Notes: generated from the letters alone by a model not told the origin. A DNA stretch of 23,632 bases from a virus (IMGVR_UViG_3300046463_000770:1-23632), one strand, 5' to 3'. Counted from the first letter of the stretch, positions 6,942 through 14,151 are shown. A program made the numbers and translations.

Positions 6942-7217
6942 TTACTCAGATTTTTTCAGCATCACGTTTATCGTGCCGATACACAGGGCAATCGGCTCAT
7001 CGCCTGAAGGAAAAGCAAACAGATTCCCAGTTCCTCCTACCGTTGGACGATACATGTCCTCATGCGCTATACGATCCGCCAGGGCCTTATCTACGCAATA
7101 AGCGACGACTTTTTCGCCGCATTCGACTCGCCACAGATTTTTATGTCCGAGCAGGGGGCCAACATCGTCTTTGATAGCTGCGGTGGAAATCAGGCTCAGC
7201 GTGTAAGTGGTGCTCAT
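6942..7217 (-). CDS. Uncharacterised 91-aa protein between Q and late genes
   Basis: Not recognised. ATG at 7217 is chosen because AAGGAAGTAGAG directly precedes it, a strong ribosome site; the open frame upstream contains the terminator at 7266-7288 and is not coding. The protein is soluble and contains a KNLWRVECGEKVVAYCVDKALAD segment in its middle (about residues 27-48), with two Cys residues 8 apart, but no catalytic motif. It is flanked on both sides by leftward terminators, so it forms its own short unit within the Q-controlled spacer. It could be a small late or lysogeny-expressed accessory protein. Confidence 0.65.
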   Translation of the reverse strand: MSTTYTLSLISTAAIKDDVGPLLGHKNLWRVECGEKVVAYCVDKALADRIAHEDMYRPTVGGTGNLFAFPSGDEPIALCIGTINVMLKKSE

Positions 7218-7265
7218 CTCTACTTCCTTTTGAGTGAAAGCGAGAATCATACAGCCAACACAGAA

Positions 7266-7288
7266 AAACCCGACGCAGAGTCGGGTTT
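7266..7288 (-). terminator. Intrinsic terminator, minus strand, downstream of Q
   Basis: Perfect nine-base stem AAACCCGAC (7266-7274) with GTCGGGTTT (7280-7288), loop GCAGA. On the minus strand it continues TTTTTCTG. It is the first of three leftward hairpins between the Q gene and the late operon, in the position of a tR'-type terminator. Confidence 0.85.
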
Positions 7289-7362
7289 GGCTGTGTTGTC
7301 GCGCTTGAAAAGCTGAACACCGTGCCATGAAAACAGGTCGCTATCCGCGTGGAAAGACTTTT

Positions 7363-7752
7363 TTATGCAGCCTCGCGAGCTCCTTCCAAAGCGCAGTCAA
7401 TCCAGGCAACGCCGGCTTTGATGACCTCCCGCGCCTTTGCCTCTCCTATGCCATTCTCTCTGGCGACTCGTAAAGCGGGCCACTTGGCGCCGAAATAAAG
7501 CCAAATGAAATTCCCCATCTGATCATCACGCTTGATCAGGCGAGAAACTGCACCATCCACTGCTAAAGCCAGATCATCGGTCAGCGAGTACCCCTTCACT
7601 CCTCCTTCGCACGGGGTGTTGTCGCGAATCAGAGCGTAAAGCGGTGACACGTACCGCGGCACGCCCTTCCCATCCATACGCCAGTAACCCCACTGCTCCA
7701 GCAGCCACTCGGTATCCCCCAGGGGCTTGTCAATGTACGTTCGCTTTTTCAT
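7363..7752 (-). CDS. Q: Phage antitermination protein Q (PF06530-like)
   Basis: Late-gene antiterminator that binds DNA near the late promoter and modifies RNA polymerase so that it reads through terminators. 129 aa. I recognise the family by the N-terminal LGDTEWLLEQWGYWRM block, then PCEGGVKGYSLTDDLALAVDGAV, and the C-terminal AREVIKAGVAWIDCALEGARE, which resembles an HTH-bearing end (GIGEAKAREVIKAGVAWID). Place and context agree: last gene of the early operon, followed by terminators and then lysis and packaging genes on the same strand. Its ATG overlaps the stop of the upstream gene (ATGA). Confident on family, inferred for mechanism. Confidence 0.85.
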   Translation of the reverse strand: MKKRTYIDKPLGDTEWLLEQWGYWRMDGKGVPRYVSPLYALIRDNTPCEGGVKGYSLTDDLALAVDGAVSRLIKRDDQMGNFIWLYFGAKWPALRVARENGIGEAKAREVIKAGVAWIDCALEGAREAA

Positions 7753-8039
7753 GCGGCCTTCCTCGGGGCTGGATTACTCAGGCCAAACAGATCACGCAGC
7801 AACCAGTCGGCAGGCTTGTTCTTGGCGTTACCTTCGATCAGCCATCGCTGGCCATAATCATGAAAACCGATTTCGGCCCGCATGCCATGCCAAGAGGCGA
7901 CTATGTCCAGCAAGCAAGCCAGTGCGTTGGGGCCGCCAACCTTGACCTTGGCCAACTCTTCGCCTGCAATCTTTAAAAACTGGCGCTCGAAATCACTCAT
8001 GCTTTTGCGCGGAAGCACTGCAGCAACTTGACCATTCAT
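7749..8039 (-). CDS. Uncharacterised early-operon protein, 96 aa
   Basis: Not recognised. ATG at 8039 is preferred over the internal Met (MSDFERQF) because it makes an ATGA overlap with the end of the helicase gene and has GGGGGAA about 10 bases upstream. The product is soluble, with a helical first half (FERQFLKIAGEELAKV) and an aromatic middle (GFHDYGQRWLIEG). It ends in an ATGA overlap with Q. Position between replicative helicase and Q is where lambdoid phages carry ninR-type recombination or Holliday-junction accessory genes, but no nuclease motif is visible here. Confidence 0.65.
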   Translation of the reverse strand: MNGQVAAVLPRKSMSDFERQFLKIAGEELAKVKVGGPNALACLLDIVASWHGMRAEIGFHDYGQRWLIEGNAKNKPADWLLRDLFGLSNPAPRKAA

Positions 8040-9406
8040 TTGGCGTTCCCCCTGTACTTGCTTACGAAGGGACGATTCATCTCGACCTCTTCATCGGATG
8101 GATACGAGTTGCCGCAGAAATCGACGAAGCGTCCATATTCCCCCTGTTGCTGGACAAGGCAGCTACCAACCTTCGCGTGCCGACACTTGGGCATGATCAA
8201 CTCGGTTACGCCGTTTTGGCCCTCCTCGCTGTCCATGTCACGGTGAACCAGGATGATGCAGCTGGCGTCGGCCTCGATTTCGCCAGAATCACGCAGATCA
8301 CTCGCTTGAGGTCTCTTGCCCACCCGCTTTGTGGAGTCACGGTTCAGCTGTGAGAGCTCAACGACCGGGACGCTGAGTTCCTTGGCAAGGCGGAGAAGCG
8401 CTTTGCTGATCGCACCAACTTCCTCGCTTCGTGTCCGCCCTCTCCTCTCTGACTGAACGAGCCCCAGATAGTCGACCATGATTCCGGCCAGGCCGTGCTC
8501 ACGCTGACATTGCCTTGCGGTTGATCGAATGCTCGCCGGGGTCTGATGCGGATCGTCACAAATGAACAGCGGGGCTCCGTGCGCCTTGGCTACGGCTCCG
8601 ACCATTCGAGCCCAGTCGTCGTCCTGCATCTTCTCCGGATTGTCGAGCCGCCGTAGGTCCACACCACCAAGGGACGCGATAGCACGAACGCCCAGTTCCT
8701 CTCCCGGCATTTCGATTGAGAACACCAGCCATGGCAGCCTGGCAACGCAGGCGTTGTGCTGGGCGATTTGCAGTGCCAGCGTGGTTTTCCCACTACCTGG
8801 CAGGCCGGCGATGATGGTTACCTTCTTTGGGCGAATCCCTTGCATCAGCTCATCAAGCTTTTCGAGCCCGGTCGATGGCCAATCCGGTCTCAGGCCGAGA
8901 TGCTTGTCATTGACGCCTTCAGCCGCCCGCCCCATGACCTGATCCAAGCGGTGATACTTCGGGTGGTCGTCATCTAGGTCGCGTAGATCTGCAGTGGCCT
9001 GCTGAGCCATCGCGATGATCTCGGCCACAGATCTATCCTCACTGACTTGCTCTCTGATCACGTCGGCAGCCTGGACAACCTGGCGCAGTACGGCGCGCTC
9101 TCGAACGTGTCGCGCGTAGGCCTTCCAGTTGGCAGTACTAGGGACGTTCTTTGCTATTTCAGCAGCGAAGGCCAGCATGCTGTCGCCGCTCGGTAAGATG
9201 GGCCGTGACAATCCAACAGTTACAGGGTCAATCGGATCGCCACTCGCCTGACACTCGATAATCGCCTGATACAACGCGGCATTTTCCAGGTCATGAAAGT
9301 CCGAGGTTTTAACCTTGCTAGTGATGTCGTCGAAGAGGGTCGGGTCCATCATAATTGCCCCCAGGACGCCGTGCTCCGCCTCGATGCTGAACAGTTCCCT
9401 AGTCAT
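8036..9406 (-). CDS. DnaB-like replicative helicase
   Basis: Hexameric 5'-3' helicase for prophage replication. 456 aa, typical for DnaB. The N-terminal domain starts FSIEAEHGVLGAIMMDP, as in DnaB N domains. The RecA-like C-terminal domain has Walker A GLPGSGKTT at 201-209, the FSIEMPGEEL motif at about 229-238, Walker B MVDYLGLVQ near 310, and late DNA-binding/arginine-finger sequence SQLNRDSTKR and LRDSGEIEADA. ATG at 9406 is used because it overlaps the DnaC-like stop (ATGA) and gives the standard N-terminus; the frame extends eight codons further. It works with the upstream loader and O-like initiator. Confidence 0.93.
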   Translation of the reverse strand: MTRELFSIEAEHGVLGAIMMDPTLFDDITSKVKTSDFHDLENAALYQAIIECQASGDPIDPVTVGLSRPILPSGDSMLAFAAEIAKNVPSTANWKAYARHVRERAVLRQVVQAADVIREQVSEDRSVAEIIAMAQQATADLRDLDDDHPKYHRLDQVMGRAAEGVNDKHLGLRPDWPSTGLEKLDELMQGIRPKKVTIIAGLPGSGKTTLALQIAQHNACVARLPWLVFSIEMPGEELGVRAIASLGGVDLRRLDNPEKMQDDDWARMVGAVAKAHGAPLFICDDPHQTPASIRSTARQCQREHGLAGIMVDYLGLVQSERRGRTRSEEVGAISKALLRLAKELSVPVVELSQLNRDSTKRVGKRPQASDLRDSGEIEADASCIILVHRDMDSEEGQNGVTELIMPKCRHAKVGSCLVQQQGEYGRFVDFCGNSYPSDEEVEMNRPFVSKYRGNAK

Positions 9407-10206
9407 ACTGCACCTCGCGCAGATGTCCAATTGAATCCGATAGCTTGCCCACCAGCTTGCCGCAAGCGATCCAACGCTCGATCCCCGATGTAACGAGCGA
9501 GATCCGCGGTAGCAAGATTGGAAACAACTACGGTCGGCAGGACGAACTGGTAACGTCGGTCAATCACCTCATGAAGAACCCCCAACTCATACGCGCTACC
9601 GCTTTGAGCACCCACCTCATCAATCACCAACAGATCAAAGCTCGAAAGTTCGTCAAGGACATCTCTATCTGAATACTCGGCGCTTCGATCCATGGCGCCC
9701 TTGAAGACGCGGATTATCTCAGCTGCTGTGACGATTACCGCTTGAGCTCCATGCTCGCGGATGACGGCCTGGACCATCGCGCAAGCCAGATGGGTTTTGC
9801 CGTTACCAACGTTGCCCGAAAGAACAAGTGAACGGCCGGCGGCGTAGTTATCGGTAAATTGGGCAACATAGTCCTTGCAGGCACCTAGCGCCTTGGCCAT
9901 ACCTGCGCCTCCTTCAGCGGTCCTGTATGTGTCGAATGTGCACCCGCTGAAACGTGGGGAGATACCAGAACCTACGAGCAGCTTGTTCAGGTCTTCCGTT
10001 TTCTTTCTATCCCTCGCCAGGATGTGTACCTCCGCCGATTTCGGAGCTGTGTGCAAAGCCTCCCAGTGGCAATGCTTGCAACCACGAGTCAACACAGAGC
10101 GGTCGAACTGCTCAATCTCGGAGCTGCTCACGGAGCCATGCAACGGACATTCGAGATCAAAAAAGCGAACACGAGGCTGTCTGCAAAAATTAGAAATTCG
10201 CGCCAC
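9403..10206 (-). CDS. DnaC-like helicase loader (AAA+ ATPase)
   Basis: AAA+ ATPase that loads the replicative helicase onto the origin opened by the initiator. 267 aa. The N-terminus has a CPLHG and a CKHC pair (residues 20-23 and 43-46) that could bind zinc. The ATPase core has Walker A GNVGNGKT at 131-138, Walker B DLLVIDEVG at 191-199, and sensor I VVVSNL at about 230-235. Start is GTG at 10206: GGAGGTGAAGA lies just upstream and no ATG is close. The first 17 bases overlap the end of the initiator gene. Distinguishing DnaC from DnaI/IstB-type loaders is by context; the adjacent DnaB-like gene supports a loader. Confidence 0.9.
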   Translation of the reverse strand: MARISNFCRQPRVRFFDLECPLHGSVSSSEIEQFDRSVLTRGCKHCHWEALHTAPKSAEVHILARDRKKTEDLNKLLVGSGISPRFSGCTFDTYRTAEGGAGMAKALGACKDYVAQFTDNYAAGRSLVLSGNVGNGKTHLACAMVQAVIREHGAQAVIVTAAEIIRVFKGAMDRSAEYSDRDVLDELSSFDLLVIDEVGAQSGSAYELGVLHEVIDRRYQFVLPTVVVSNLATADLARYIGDRALDRLRQAGGQAIGFNWTSARGAV

Positions 10207-10996
10207 TCTTCACCTCCGGATACATCTCTTGTGTATGGTTCGGCAGACCGTGAAAGGCCGATGTTTTCCCGGTCTTTGCGGTAGTGCCAGGCAGTACCGA
10301 ATCCGGGTAGATATCGCTCCACGAATTGGTGGTTGAGTTATCCAGGACAGCATCAGGGTCGGGGTGATTGGCCAGCTTCTTGGCAATCAACTGACAGGCG
10401 CGCTCGGTCAGATCCTTGCGCTTGGATTTACGCATTTCGCAAAACCCAACCCAGGACTCAGTCGATGCGTTCTCCGGCTTAGCAGCCAGTGGATCAAACT
10501 TGCTCGACTTCTCCTTCGCTTGAGCGCCAGCAGGCTTGCCTGCGCCTTCTTTTGGTTTATTAACGGGTAGTTGACGGATAGATGACGGATTGGGTGCATG
10601 TGGTGCACCCCGTTCTGTCGTCATTTGCACCCCGTTCTGTTGTGATTTGCACCCCGTTACGTCTTCATTTGCACCTCGTTCATCACGGGGTGCATCAGGT
10701 GCACCCCGCTCAACGGCCATGTCGTAGACCACCGGACGACGATCGTGCCTATCGATATAGGCCGCCGCGATCGCTTGGTTGCCGCGGCGAATCACTCCCA
10801 GAGCCTCGAGTGCTTCGAGCTTGTACTTGACCGTCCGCACGGCTAGGCCAGTGTCATCGCTCAAACTGTTCGTTGAGGGAAACGCGCCTCGTCCATTCTT
10901 GTCGGCGTAGTTGGCGAGGCAAAGGAGAACGTGGCGAGCAGTGGACTCCTCGACCAGTCGCTGCTCGAGAGCCCAGACCATTGACTGAATGCTCAT
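10190..10996 (-). CDS. O-like replication initiator with winged-HTH N-terminus
   Basis: Probable initiator that binds iterons within its own gene and recruits helicase and loader. 268 aa. The N-terminus is the HTH_36-type winged helix found in phage O and DnaD-like proteins: ESTARHVLLCLANYADKNG, then AFPSTNSLSDDTGLAVRT and YKLEALEALGVIRRG at about 17-70. Residues about 95-135 are low-complexity and contain repeated RGAP-AP peptides, because the DNA there is the iteron array. The C-terminal part (SWVGFCEMRKSKRKDLTERACQL, about 180-202) resembles the helicase-recruiting end of O-type proteins. Translation start ATG 10996. Gene order initiator, loader, helicase matches lambdoid modules. Confidence 0.82.
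   Translation of the reverse strand: MSIQSMVWALEQRLVEESTARHVLLCLANYADKNGRGAFPSTNSLSDDTGLAVRTVKYKLEALEALGVIRRGNQAIAAAYIDRHDRRPVVYDMAVERGAPDAPRDERGANEDVTGCKSQQNGVQMTTERGAPHAPNPSSIRQLPVNKPKEGAGKPAGAQAKEKSSKFDPLAAKPENASTESWVGFCEMRKSKRKDLTERACQLIAKKLANHPDPDAVLDNSTTNSWSDIYPDSVLPGTTAKTGKTSAFHGLPNHTQEMYPEVKSGANF
10592..10708. repeat. Iteron array, probable phage replication origin
   Basis: Four direct copies of a TGCACCCCGTT-type sequence begin at 10604, 10626, 10648 and 10670, exactly 22 bases apart (the fourth reads TGCACCTCGTT). A fifth TGCACCCCG begins at 10700. Inverted copies lie at 10592-10598 (GGGTGCA) and 10686-10694 (CGGGGTGCA), each separated by five bases from a direct copy, so both ends carry a palindrome-like pair. 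An AT-rich patch with TTTTGGTTTATTAA at about 10550-10563 and two GACGGAT repeats (10573-10590) adjoin on the left. Iterons inside the O gene next to an AT-rich tract are the lambda-type origin arrangement. Confidence 0.82.
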
Positions 10997-10999
10997 ACG

Positions 11000-11221
11000 T
11001 CAGAGCTCCATCTCGTCAGTAACGCGCTTGATGAAAGCTTCGTAAGACTCAGCCATGATGAACCCCTGATCTTCCAGAGCCTGCCTATACGCCTTGGCGC
11101 TGCCGTAAAGCACCCAGCGCTCGCGCTCAGGGAGATGTCGAAAGCTTGCATAGGTTGGCCAAGGGCCGGCGGTCTTGCAGGCCGTAGTGGGCTCTGGATG
11201 ACGCTCGCGCAAAATACTCAT
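11000..11221 (-). CDS. Uncharacterised 73-aa early protein
   Basis: Not recognised. A small basic-to-neutral soluble protein with an aromatic centre (RHLPERERWVLYGSAKAYRQALED, about residues 28-51), predicted mostly helical. It starts with one base of overlap with the preceding gene (TAATG) and ends three bases before the initiator start, so it is co-translated in the early operon. No motif indicates function. Its reading frame is well supported by spacing rather than by similarity. Confidence 0.68.
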   Translation of the reverse strand: MSILRERHPEPTTACKTAGPWPTYASFRHLPERERWVLYGSAKAYRQALEDQGFIMAESYEAFIKRVTDEMEL

Positions 11222-11601
11222 TAGTTGTCCTCCCGATCGGAAGGAACAAAATCCGCTTCACCGTCTCGCATGGCGCGCAGCCCCAACACTGCTGCAGCAG
11301 CAACGCGTTGAGCAAAACCAATTTCAAGGTTCGTGTAACGACCGCCCATGCCCATAATTGCGAACTGAATTGCATGGAAAGCTTCGGTTTCGTCAAAGGC
11401 CGCCAACGCACTGACTTCTTGGTCGAAGAAAGTCATACCCTTTTCCCAGTCGGCAGCGACGCCTGGATTGTTCCGTGGCCAATTGACCATGCGCCCCTGA
11501 GCGTCACGCGCTGTAAAACTCAAATCGTCGCGCGTACAAATCAGCGGATAGTTGATCAACATCAGCCGACGAGCTTGTTCACTACCGATTGCGTGTGCCA
11601 T
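11221..11601 (-). CDS. Uncharacterised 126-aa early protein
   Basis: Not assigned to a named family, although its type is common in Pseudomonas prophages between the regulators and the replication genes. ATG at 11601 is chosen because GAGGT lies 8 bases upstream and the longer frame (to 11727) crosses a hairpin at 11653-11674. The protein is soluble, with a DDLSFTARDAQGRMVNWPR segment (about 24-42) and an Ala/Gly-rich helical C-terminal half (MGMGGRYTNLEIGFAQRV). It overlaps the next gene by one base (TAATG). Confidence 0.7.
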   Translation of the reverse strand: MAHAIGSEQARRLMLINYPLICTRDDLSFTARDAQGRMVNWPRNNPGVAADWEKGMTFFDQEVSALAAFDETEAFHAIQFAIMGMGGRYTNLEIGFAQRVAAAAVLGLRAMRDGEADFVPSDREDN

Positions 11602-11652
11602 GATAAATACCTCTACGAGATGTGTTGTCCTGGTTGCACAGGACGATTTGAT

Positions 11653-11674
11653 AAGCCCGGTTCCCGCCGGGTTT
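11653..11674. terminator. Hairpin between CII-like gene and early operon, possible attenuator
   Basis: AAGCCCGG (11653-11660) can pair with CCGGGTTT (11667-11674), including one G-T pair, around loop TTCCCG. The tails are not clean T runs on either strand (GTTACTTT on plus, ATCAAATCG on minus). It lies in the 147-base gap between the CII-like gene and the next early gene, where lambdoid phages carry tR-type terminators, so leftward attenuation is possible. Confidence 0.4.
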
Positions 11675-11748
11675 GTTACTTTCTGAGCCGGGCGAATTTC
11701 ATCATCCGCCCGCTTGAAATAATGCAAGTCCTGTCCTGGCCGACGTGT

Positions 11749-12171
11749 TCACGCCGCCCTCACCGACTCTTCGAGCACCAGTAAGCTCTGCCGCACATGG
11801 CCGATTTCTTTCTGGATGCCCGCCTTTTCAATCTGCGATACATGCCCATCAGCAATGGCGTCATGAACAGCGCGGGACACATCCCCCGACTCAGCAGCCA
11901 GGTGCACCAGCGCTTGAATCAGGCTGATACCTTCAGGCCTCACAAGAGGCACCAACTCGTATCCCAAGGCGCTCGCCAGCAACTGCAGTGGCTCAGGATT
12001 TTTGCTGTGCACCAGAATCTGTAGGAACTGCTCCAGATTCAGCCGATGCGAGTCGTCATTCGGGTTGCTGCGGTTGAGCAGTGCGGTGTGGCTCATGCCC
12101 ATCAGGTGAGCCAATCGCTTTGGCCCCGCATCAAGCACTGCCTCATGAATTGCGCGATGTACTTGTTCCAT
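11749..12171 (-). CDS. CII-like regulator (Phage_CP76 / PF06892 type)
   Basis: Probable DNA-binding regulator of the CII/CP76 family that promotes or tunes the lysogenic decision. 140 aa. The N-terminal HTH region is KRLAHLMGMSHTALLNRSNPND at about 18-39, followed by HRLNLEQFLQILVHSKNPEPLQLLASALGY (about 42-71), a block I associate with CP76 proteins. The C-terminus is a long helix (HVSQIEKAGIQKEIGHVRQSL). ATG at 12171 is chosen because GAGGT lies 9 bases upstream and the protein then begins like its family; the longer frame reaches back into cro. It is the second gene after Cro in the leftward operon, the classical cII position. Confidence 0.78.
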   Translation of the reverse strand: MEQVHRAIHEAVLDAGPKRLAHLMGMSHTALLNRSNPNDDSHRLNLEQFLQILVHSKNPEPLQLLASALGYELVPLVRPEGISLIQALVHLAAESGDVSRAVHDAIADGHVSQIEKAGIQKEIGHVRQSLLVLEESVRAA

Positions 12172-12238
12172 TCGGGAAACCTCTTGGCGGTTGTCGTGGC
12201 AGCACATCCTGTCGTTGAGCGAAACTTTGCTCATCGGA

Positions 12239-12484
12239 TCAGGCGGCAGATTGCTCGGAGCTGGTGGATGAATTACGCAGATAAGCCCAGTCGATATCAG
12301 GACGCAGCTCTTCACACGTCACCGCCCTCCCCGACTCGCGATCAAGATTGATGGCGAGTCCGGGACCAGCCAGGCGATACCCGTAGGCAATCTGTTTGAG
12401 GTTGCCGACGCTGGTGCCGCTTCGCTCGGCTAGAGCTTCCAGTTGGGCCGGCTCCAAGGAGCGGATGAGGTCGAGTAGCGTCAT
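12239..12484 (-). CDS. Cro-like repressor (YdaS/Cro HTH)
   Basis: Small HTH protein expected to bind the shared operator and shut down repressor synthesis at the start of lytic growth. 81 aa. Helix-turn-helix: LEALAERSGTSVGNLKQIAYG at about residues 15-35, followed by a GPGLAINLDRESGRAVTCEELRPDIDWAYLR tail (about 40-70, quoted here in family terms) that is typical of YdaS/Cro-type proteins. ATG at 12484 has GGAGAT 6 bases upstream. It is divergent from the CI-like gene across a 98-base control region with matching operator-like repeats, and is first in the leftward early operon. Confidence 0.85.
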   Translation of the reverse strand: MTLLDLIRSLEPAQLEALAERSGTSVGNLKQIAYGYRLAGPGLAINLDRESGRAVTCEELRPDIDWAYLRNSSTSSEQSAA

Positions 12485-12582
12485 GGTGATCTCCGAAAGA
12501 GCTCCAGATTACACTTTGCTAATTTACATGGCAATAGCAATTAATAATTTACTGTTTGCTAACGCAGGGTCACTATTCGCCT
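12485..12582. promoter_or_regulatory. cro/cI divergent control region with operator repeats
   Basis: AT-rich 98-base spacer. Leftward (cro) promoter: TTGCCA at 12534-12529, 17-base spacer, TAATCT at 12511-12506. Rightward (cI) promoter: TTTACA at 12523-12528, 16-base spacer, TAATTT at 12545-12550. Operator-like repeats: TTTGCTAATTT at 12515-12525, TTTGCTAA at 12555-12562, and an inverted, diverged ATAGCAATTAAT at 12534-12545. One copy lies between the cro promoter hexamers, and the next overlaps the cI promoter start region. Promoter hexamers are by eye. Confidence 0.75.
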
Positions 12583-13008
12583 ATGGATATGAAAACTCTT
12601 CGGGTCGAAGCGCTGCGGCGTGTAATCGGCCAACTCAGCCAGAAAGATTTCGCCGACCAGCACGATCTGGACGCTTCCTATTTGTCCCAGATCCTCAATG
12701 GGCATCGAGGCCTGGGAGAGAAAGCCGCGCTCAATCTTGAGCAAAAGATCGGGTTGGCACCTGGCATCCTCGTAAATCCCAGTGGACAGGGTTCCAACAT
12801 CATCGAAGGTGAGTTCGGACGCTTTGAGGTCGTGCGCGAGCAGTCCCCTGCATACCAAGCCATGCTGGGAACCGCTTCACCCAAGTCGATCGCCATTATC
12901 GATAAACTGGCCAGAGCTGCGGCTAAGGGTAAGCTTCAGGAGTCGGACCTTGTGCTACTGGAAGGCATCGCTGGCCTGCTCGAAAAAGCCCACTCCGAAA
13001 AGCCATGA
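12583..13008 (+). CDS. CI-like prophage repressor, HTH only, no visible S24 domain
   Basis: Probable prophage repressor. 141 aa from ATG 12583. The HTH covers about residues 19-57: SQKDFADQHDLDASYLSQIL, then NGHRGLGEKAALNLEQKIGL. The C-terminal part (SIAIIDKLARAAAKGKLQES, DLVLLEGIAGLLEKA) is helical and short. It lacks the Ala/Cys-Gly cleavage site and Ser/Lys pair of LexA/S24-type repressors, and the length (about 140 versus 210-240) leaves no room for one. Start choice is uncertain: no strong ribosome site, and ATG 12589 is also possible. It is divergent from cro and followed by a terminator at 13024. Role as the main immunity repressor is inferred from position. Confidence 0.82.
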   Translation: MDMKTLRVEALRRVIGQLSQKDFADQHDLDASYLSQILNGHRGLGEKAALNLEQKIGLAPGILVNPSGQGSNIIEGEFGRFEVVREQSPAYQAMLGTASPKSIAIIDKLARAAAKGKLQESDLVLLEGIAGLLEKAHSEKP

Positions 13009-13023
13009 ACCACAGATAGCAAA

Positions 13024-13044
13024 AGCCCGGCACTAGGCCGGGCT
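13024..13044. terminator. Terminator between convergent cI and antirepressor genes
   Basis: AGCCCGGC (13024-13031) pairs with GCCGGGCT (13037-13044), loop ACTAG. Plus-strand tail ATCTTTACTT and minus-strand tail TTTTGC make it usable in both directions. It separates the repressor (ends 13008) from the convergent Rha-KilAC gene (ends 13055). Confidence 0.85.
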
Positions 13045-13054
13045 ATCTTTACTT

Positions 13055-13843
13055 CTACTTCAGCAAGTCCTCTTCCCTGCTCAGCCACATCGCCTGAAGC
13101 TTGGTCAGCCCCTTGCCGGTGATCAGCGTCGAGCACGTCGGGATCGTGCCATCGATTGGATGCTCGAAGGTGCCAAGCTTCACATCGAGTAGACCTGCCT
13201 CGATCTTCACCTGATAGGGTTCGTTCGTCCTGGTCACCCAACCCTTCTGGCGCATGAACTGCAGCAACCGAGTACGGCCGGTGCCGATGATCTTCGCGGC
13301 CTGGGCTGCGTTGTACGTCTTGTGGGACACCGCGACCATGTCATGGAAAGCCACCTTCGGCGCATCCTGTTCCACCTTCACTTCAAGTTCATGGTTCTCC
13401 TTGGAGAGTTCGATGTTGTCCGCCTCCAACGCAACGACCTTCGTCACGTTTTCGGTGAGCAGCGCCAGGAGTGTGCGAGGGTCGCTCAGTGCTGCTGCGT
13501 AGTCGAAGGCCGGCTTAGCAATCTGCTCTTCCAACTCCTGCCAGCGATCAACCAAGCGAGCCGTGAATTCTGGGCAGAGTTGGGCGACGACTACGAAGCT
13601 ATCGCGCTTGTTGACCAGGTACTCCTGAACGACAACACCGTTTCCGGCCTTTGGCCCATCCTGCATTGCAGGTTGGGAGATGACACCCTTCGTTACGAGC
13701 CGGTCTATCGCTATCTTTACGTTGTCATGGCGGGAGACAACCAGATCCGCGATTTCGCGGGAGGACATTCTTCGCGGCACGCTCTGTTGAATCTGAAAAT
13801 GTGTCGCGACGCCGGTTTGCCGTTGCTGACTAGAGGAAATCAT
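13055..13843 (-). CDS. Rha-family antirepressor with KilAC (ANT) C-terminal domain
   Basis: Phage regulatory/antirepressor protein. 262 aa. N-terminal Rha domain (about 25-105): RRMSSREIADLVVSRHDNV, IAIDRLVTKGVI, YLVNKRDSFVVVAQLCPEF and ARLVDRWQELE. A linker with coiled-coil character (about 138-160) leads to a KilAC domain (about 165-260): KVAFHDMVAVSHKTYNAAQ, AAKIIGTGRTRLLQFMRQKGW, and a LTKLQAMWLSREEDLL end. ATG 13843 has GGAGAGAG 6 bases upstream; 25 further codons upstream overlap the DUF3077 gene and are excluded. It overlaps that gene by ATGA. Antirepressors of this type bind and inactivate phage repressors. The target here is unknown, but the adjacent non-cleavable CI is an obvious candidate. 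Confidence 0.87.
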   Translation of the reverse strand: MISSSQQRQTGVATHFQIQQSVPRRMSSREIADLVVSRHDNVKIAIDRLVTKGVISQPAMQDGPKAGNGVVVQEYLVNKRDSFVVVAQLCPEFTARLVDRWQELEEQIAKPAFDYAAALSDPRTLLALLTENVTKVVALEADNIELSKENHELEVKVEQDAPKVAFHDMVAVSHKTYNAAQAAKIIGTGRTRLLQFMRQKGWVTRTNEPYQVKIEAGLLDVKLGTFEHPIDGTIPTCSTLITGKGLTKLQAMWLSREEDLLK

Positions 13844-14151
13844 TGCGCTCTCTCCAAGCCTGCATGCGTCGAATCGACAATAACCTTCGCTGTATTCGCA
13901 GCCCGAAACAGAAGCCATGCTTGATTAGGCGTAATCCCATCGACCCCCATAGCAGCGGCTTCAAGCGACGATTTCAACTCACTAAGAATGCAGGAAGCCT
14001 CCTCGAGGGCATCTGTTACTGGGATCCCGGGCCGAACAGCAAGCAGGTGTTCTTGGTTCGGGTTGCAAATCGTGAAAGACAACTCCACCGTGACCGGCAT
14101 ACAGATAGCGCCAGCATTGAGTTTTTCGTTTACTGCGGTATGCTTATCCAT
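13840..14151 (-). CDS. DUF3077 family protein
   Basis: 103-aa protein that I recognise as DUF3077, a family common in Pseudomonas genomes and prophages. The conserved block is VRPGIPVTDALEEASCILSE (about residues 39-58), followed by a helix ending in AWLLFRAANTAKVIVDST (about 78-95). ATG 14151 has AGGA 8 bases upstream. It is translationally coupled to the antirepressor (ATGA overlap), so both are made together. The biochemical role of the family is not known to me; co-expression hints at a regulatory or antirepressor partner role. Confidence 0.78.
   Translation of the reverse strand: MDKHTAVNEKLNAGAICMPVTVELSFTICNPNQEHLLAVRPGIPVTDALEEASCILSELKSSLEAAAMGVDGITPNQAWLLFRAANTAKVIVDSTHAGLERAQ

Noticed and set aside
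10592-10708. Regular repeats considered as a CRISPR array
   Set aside because: The repeats are only about 11 bases with 11-base spacing, lie inside a coding gene, and fit iterons; CRISPR repeats and spacers are each about 28-36 bases.
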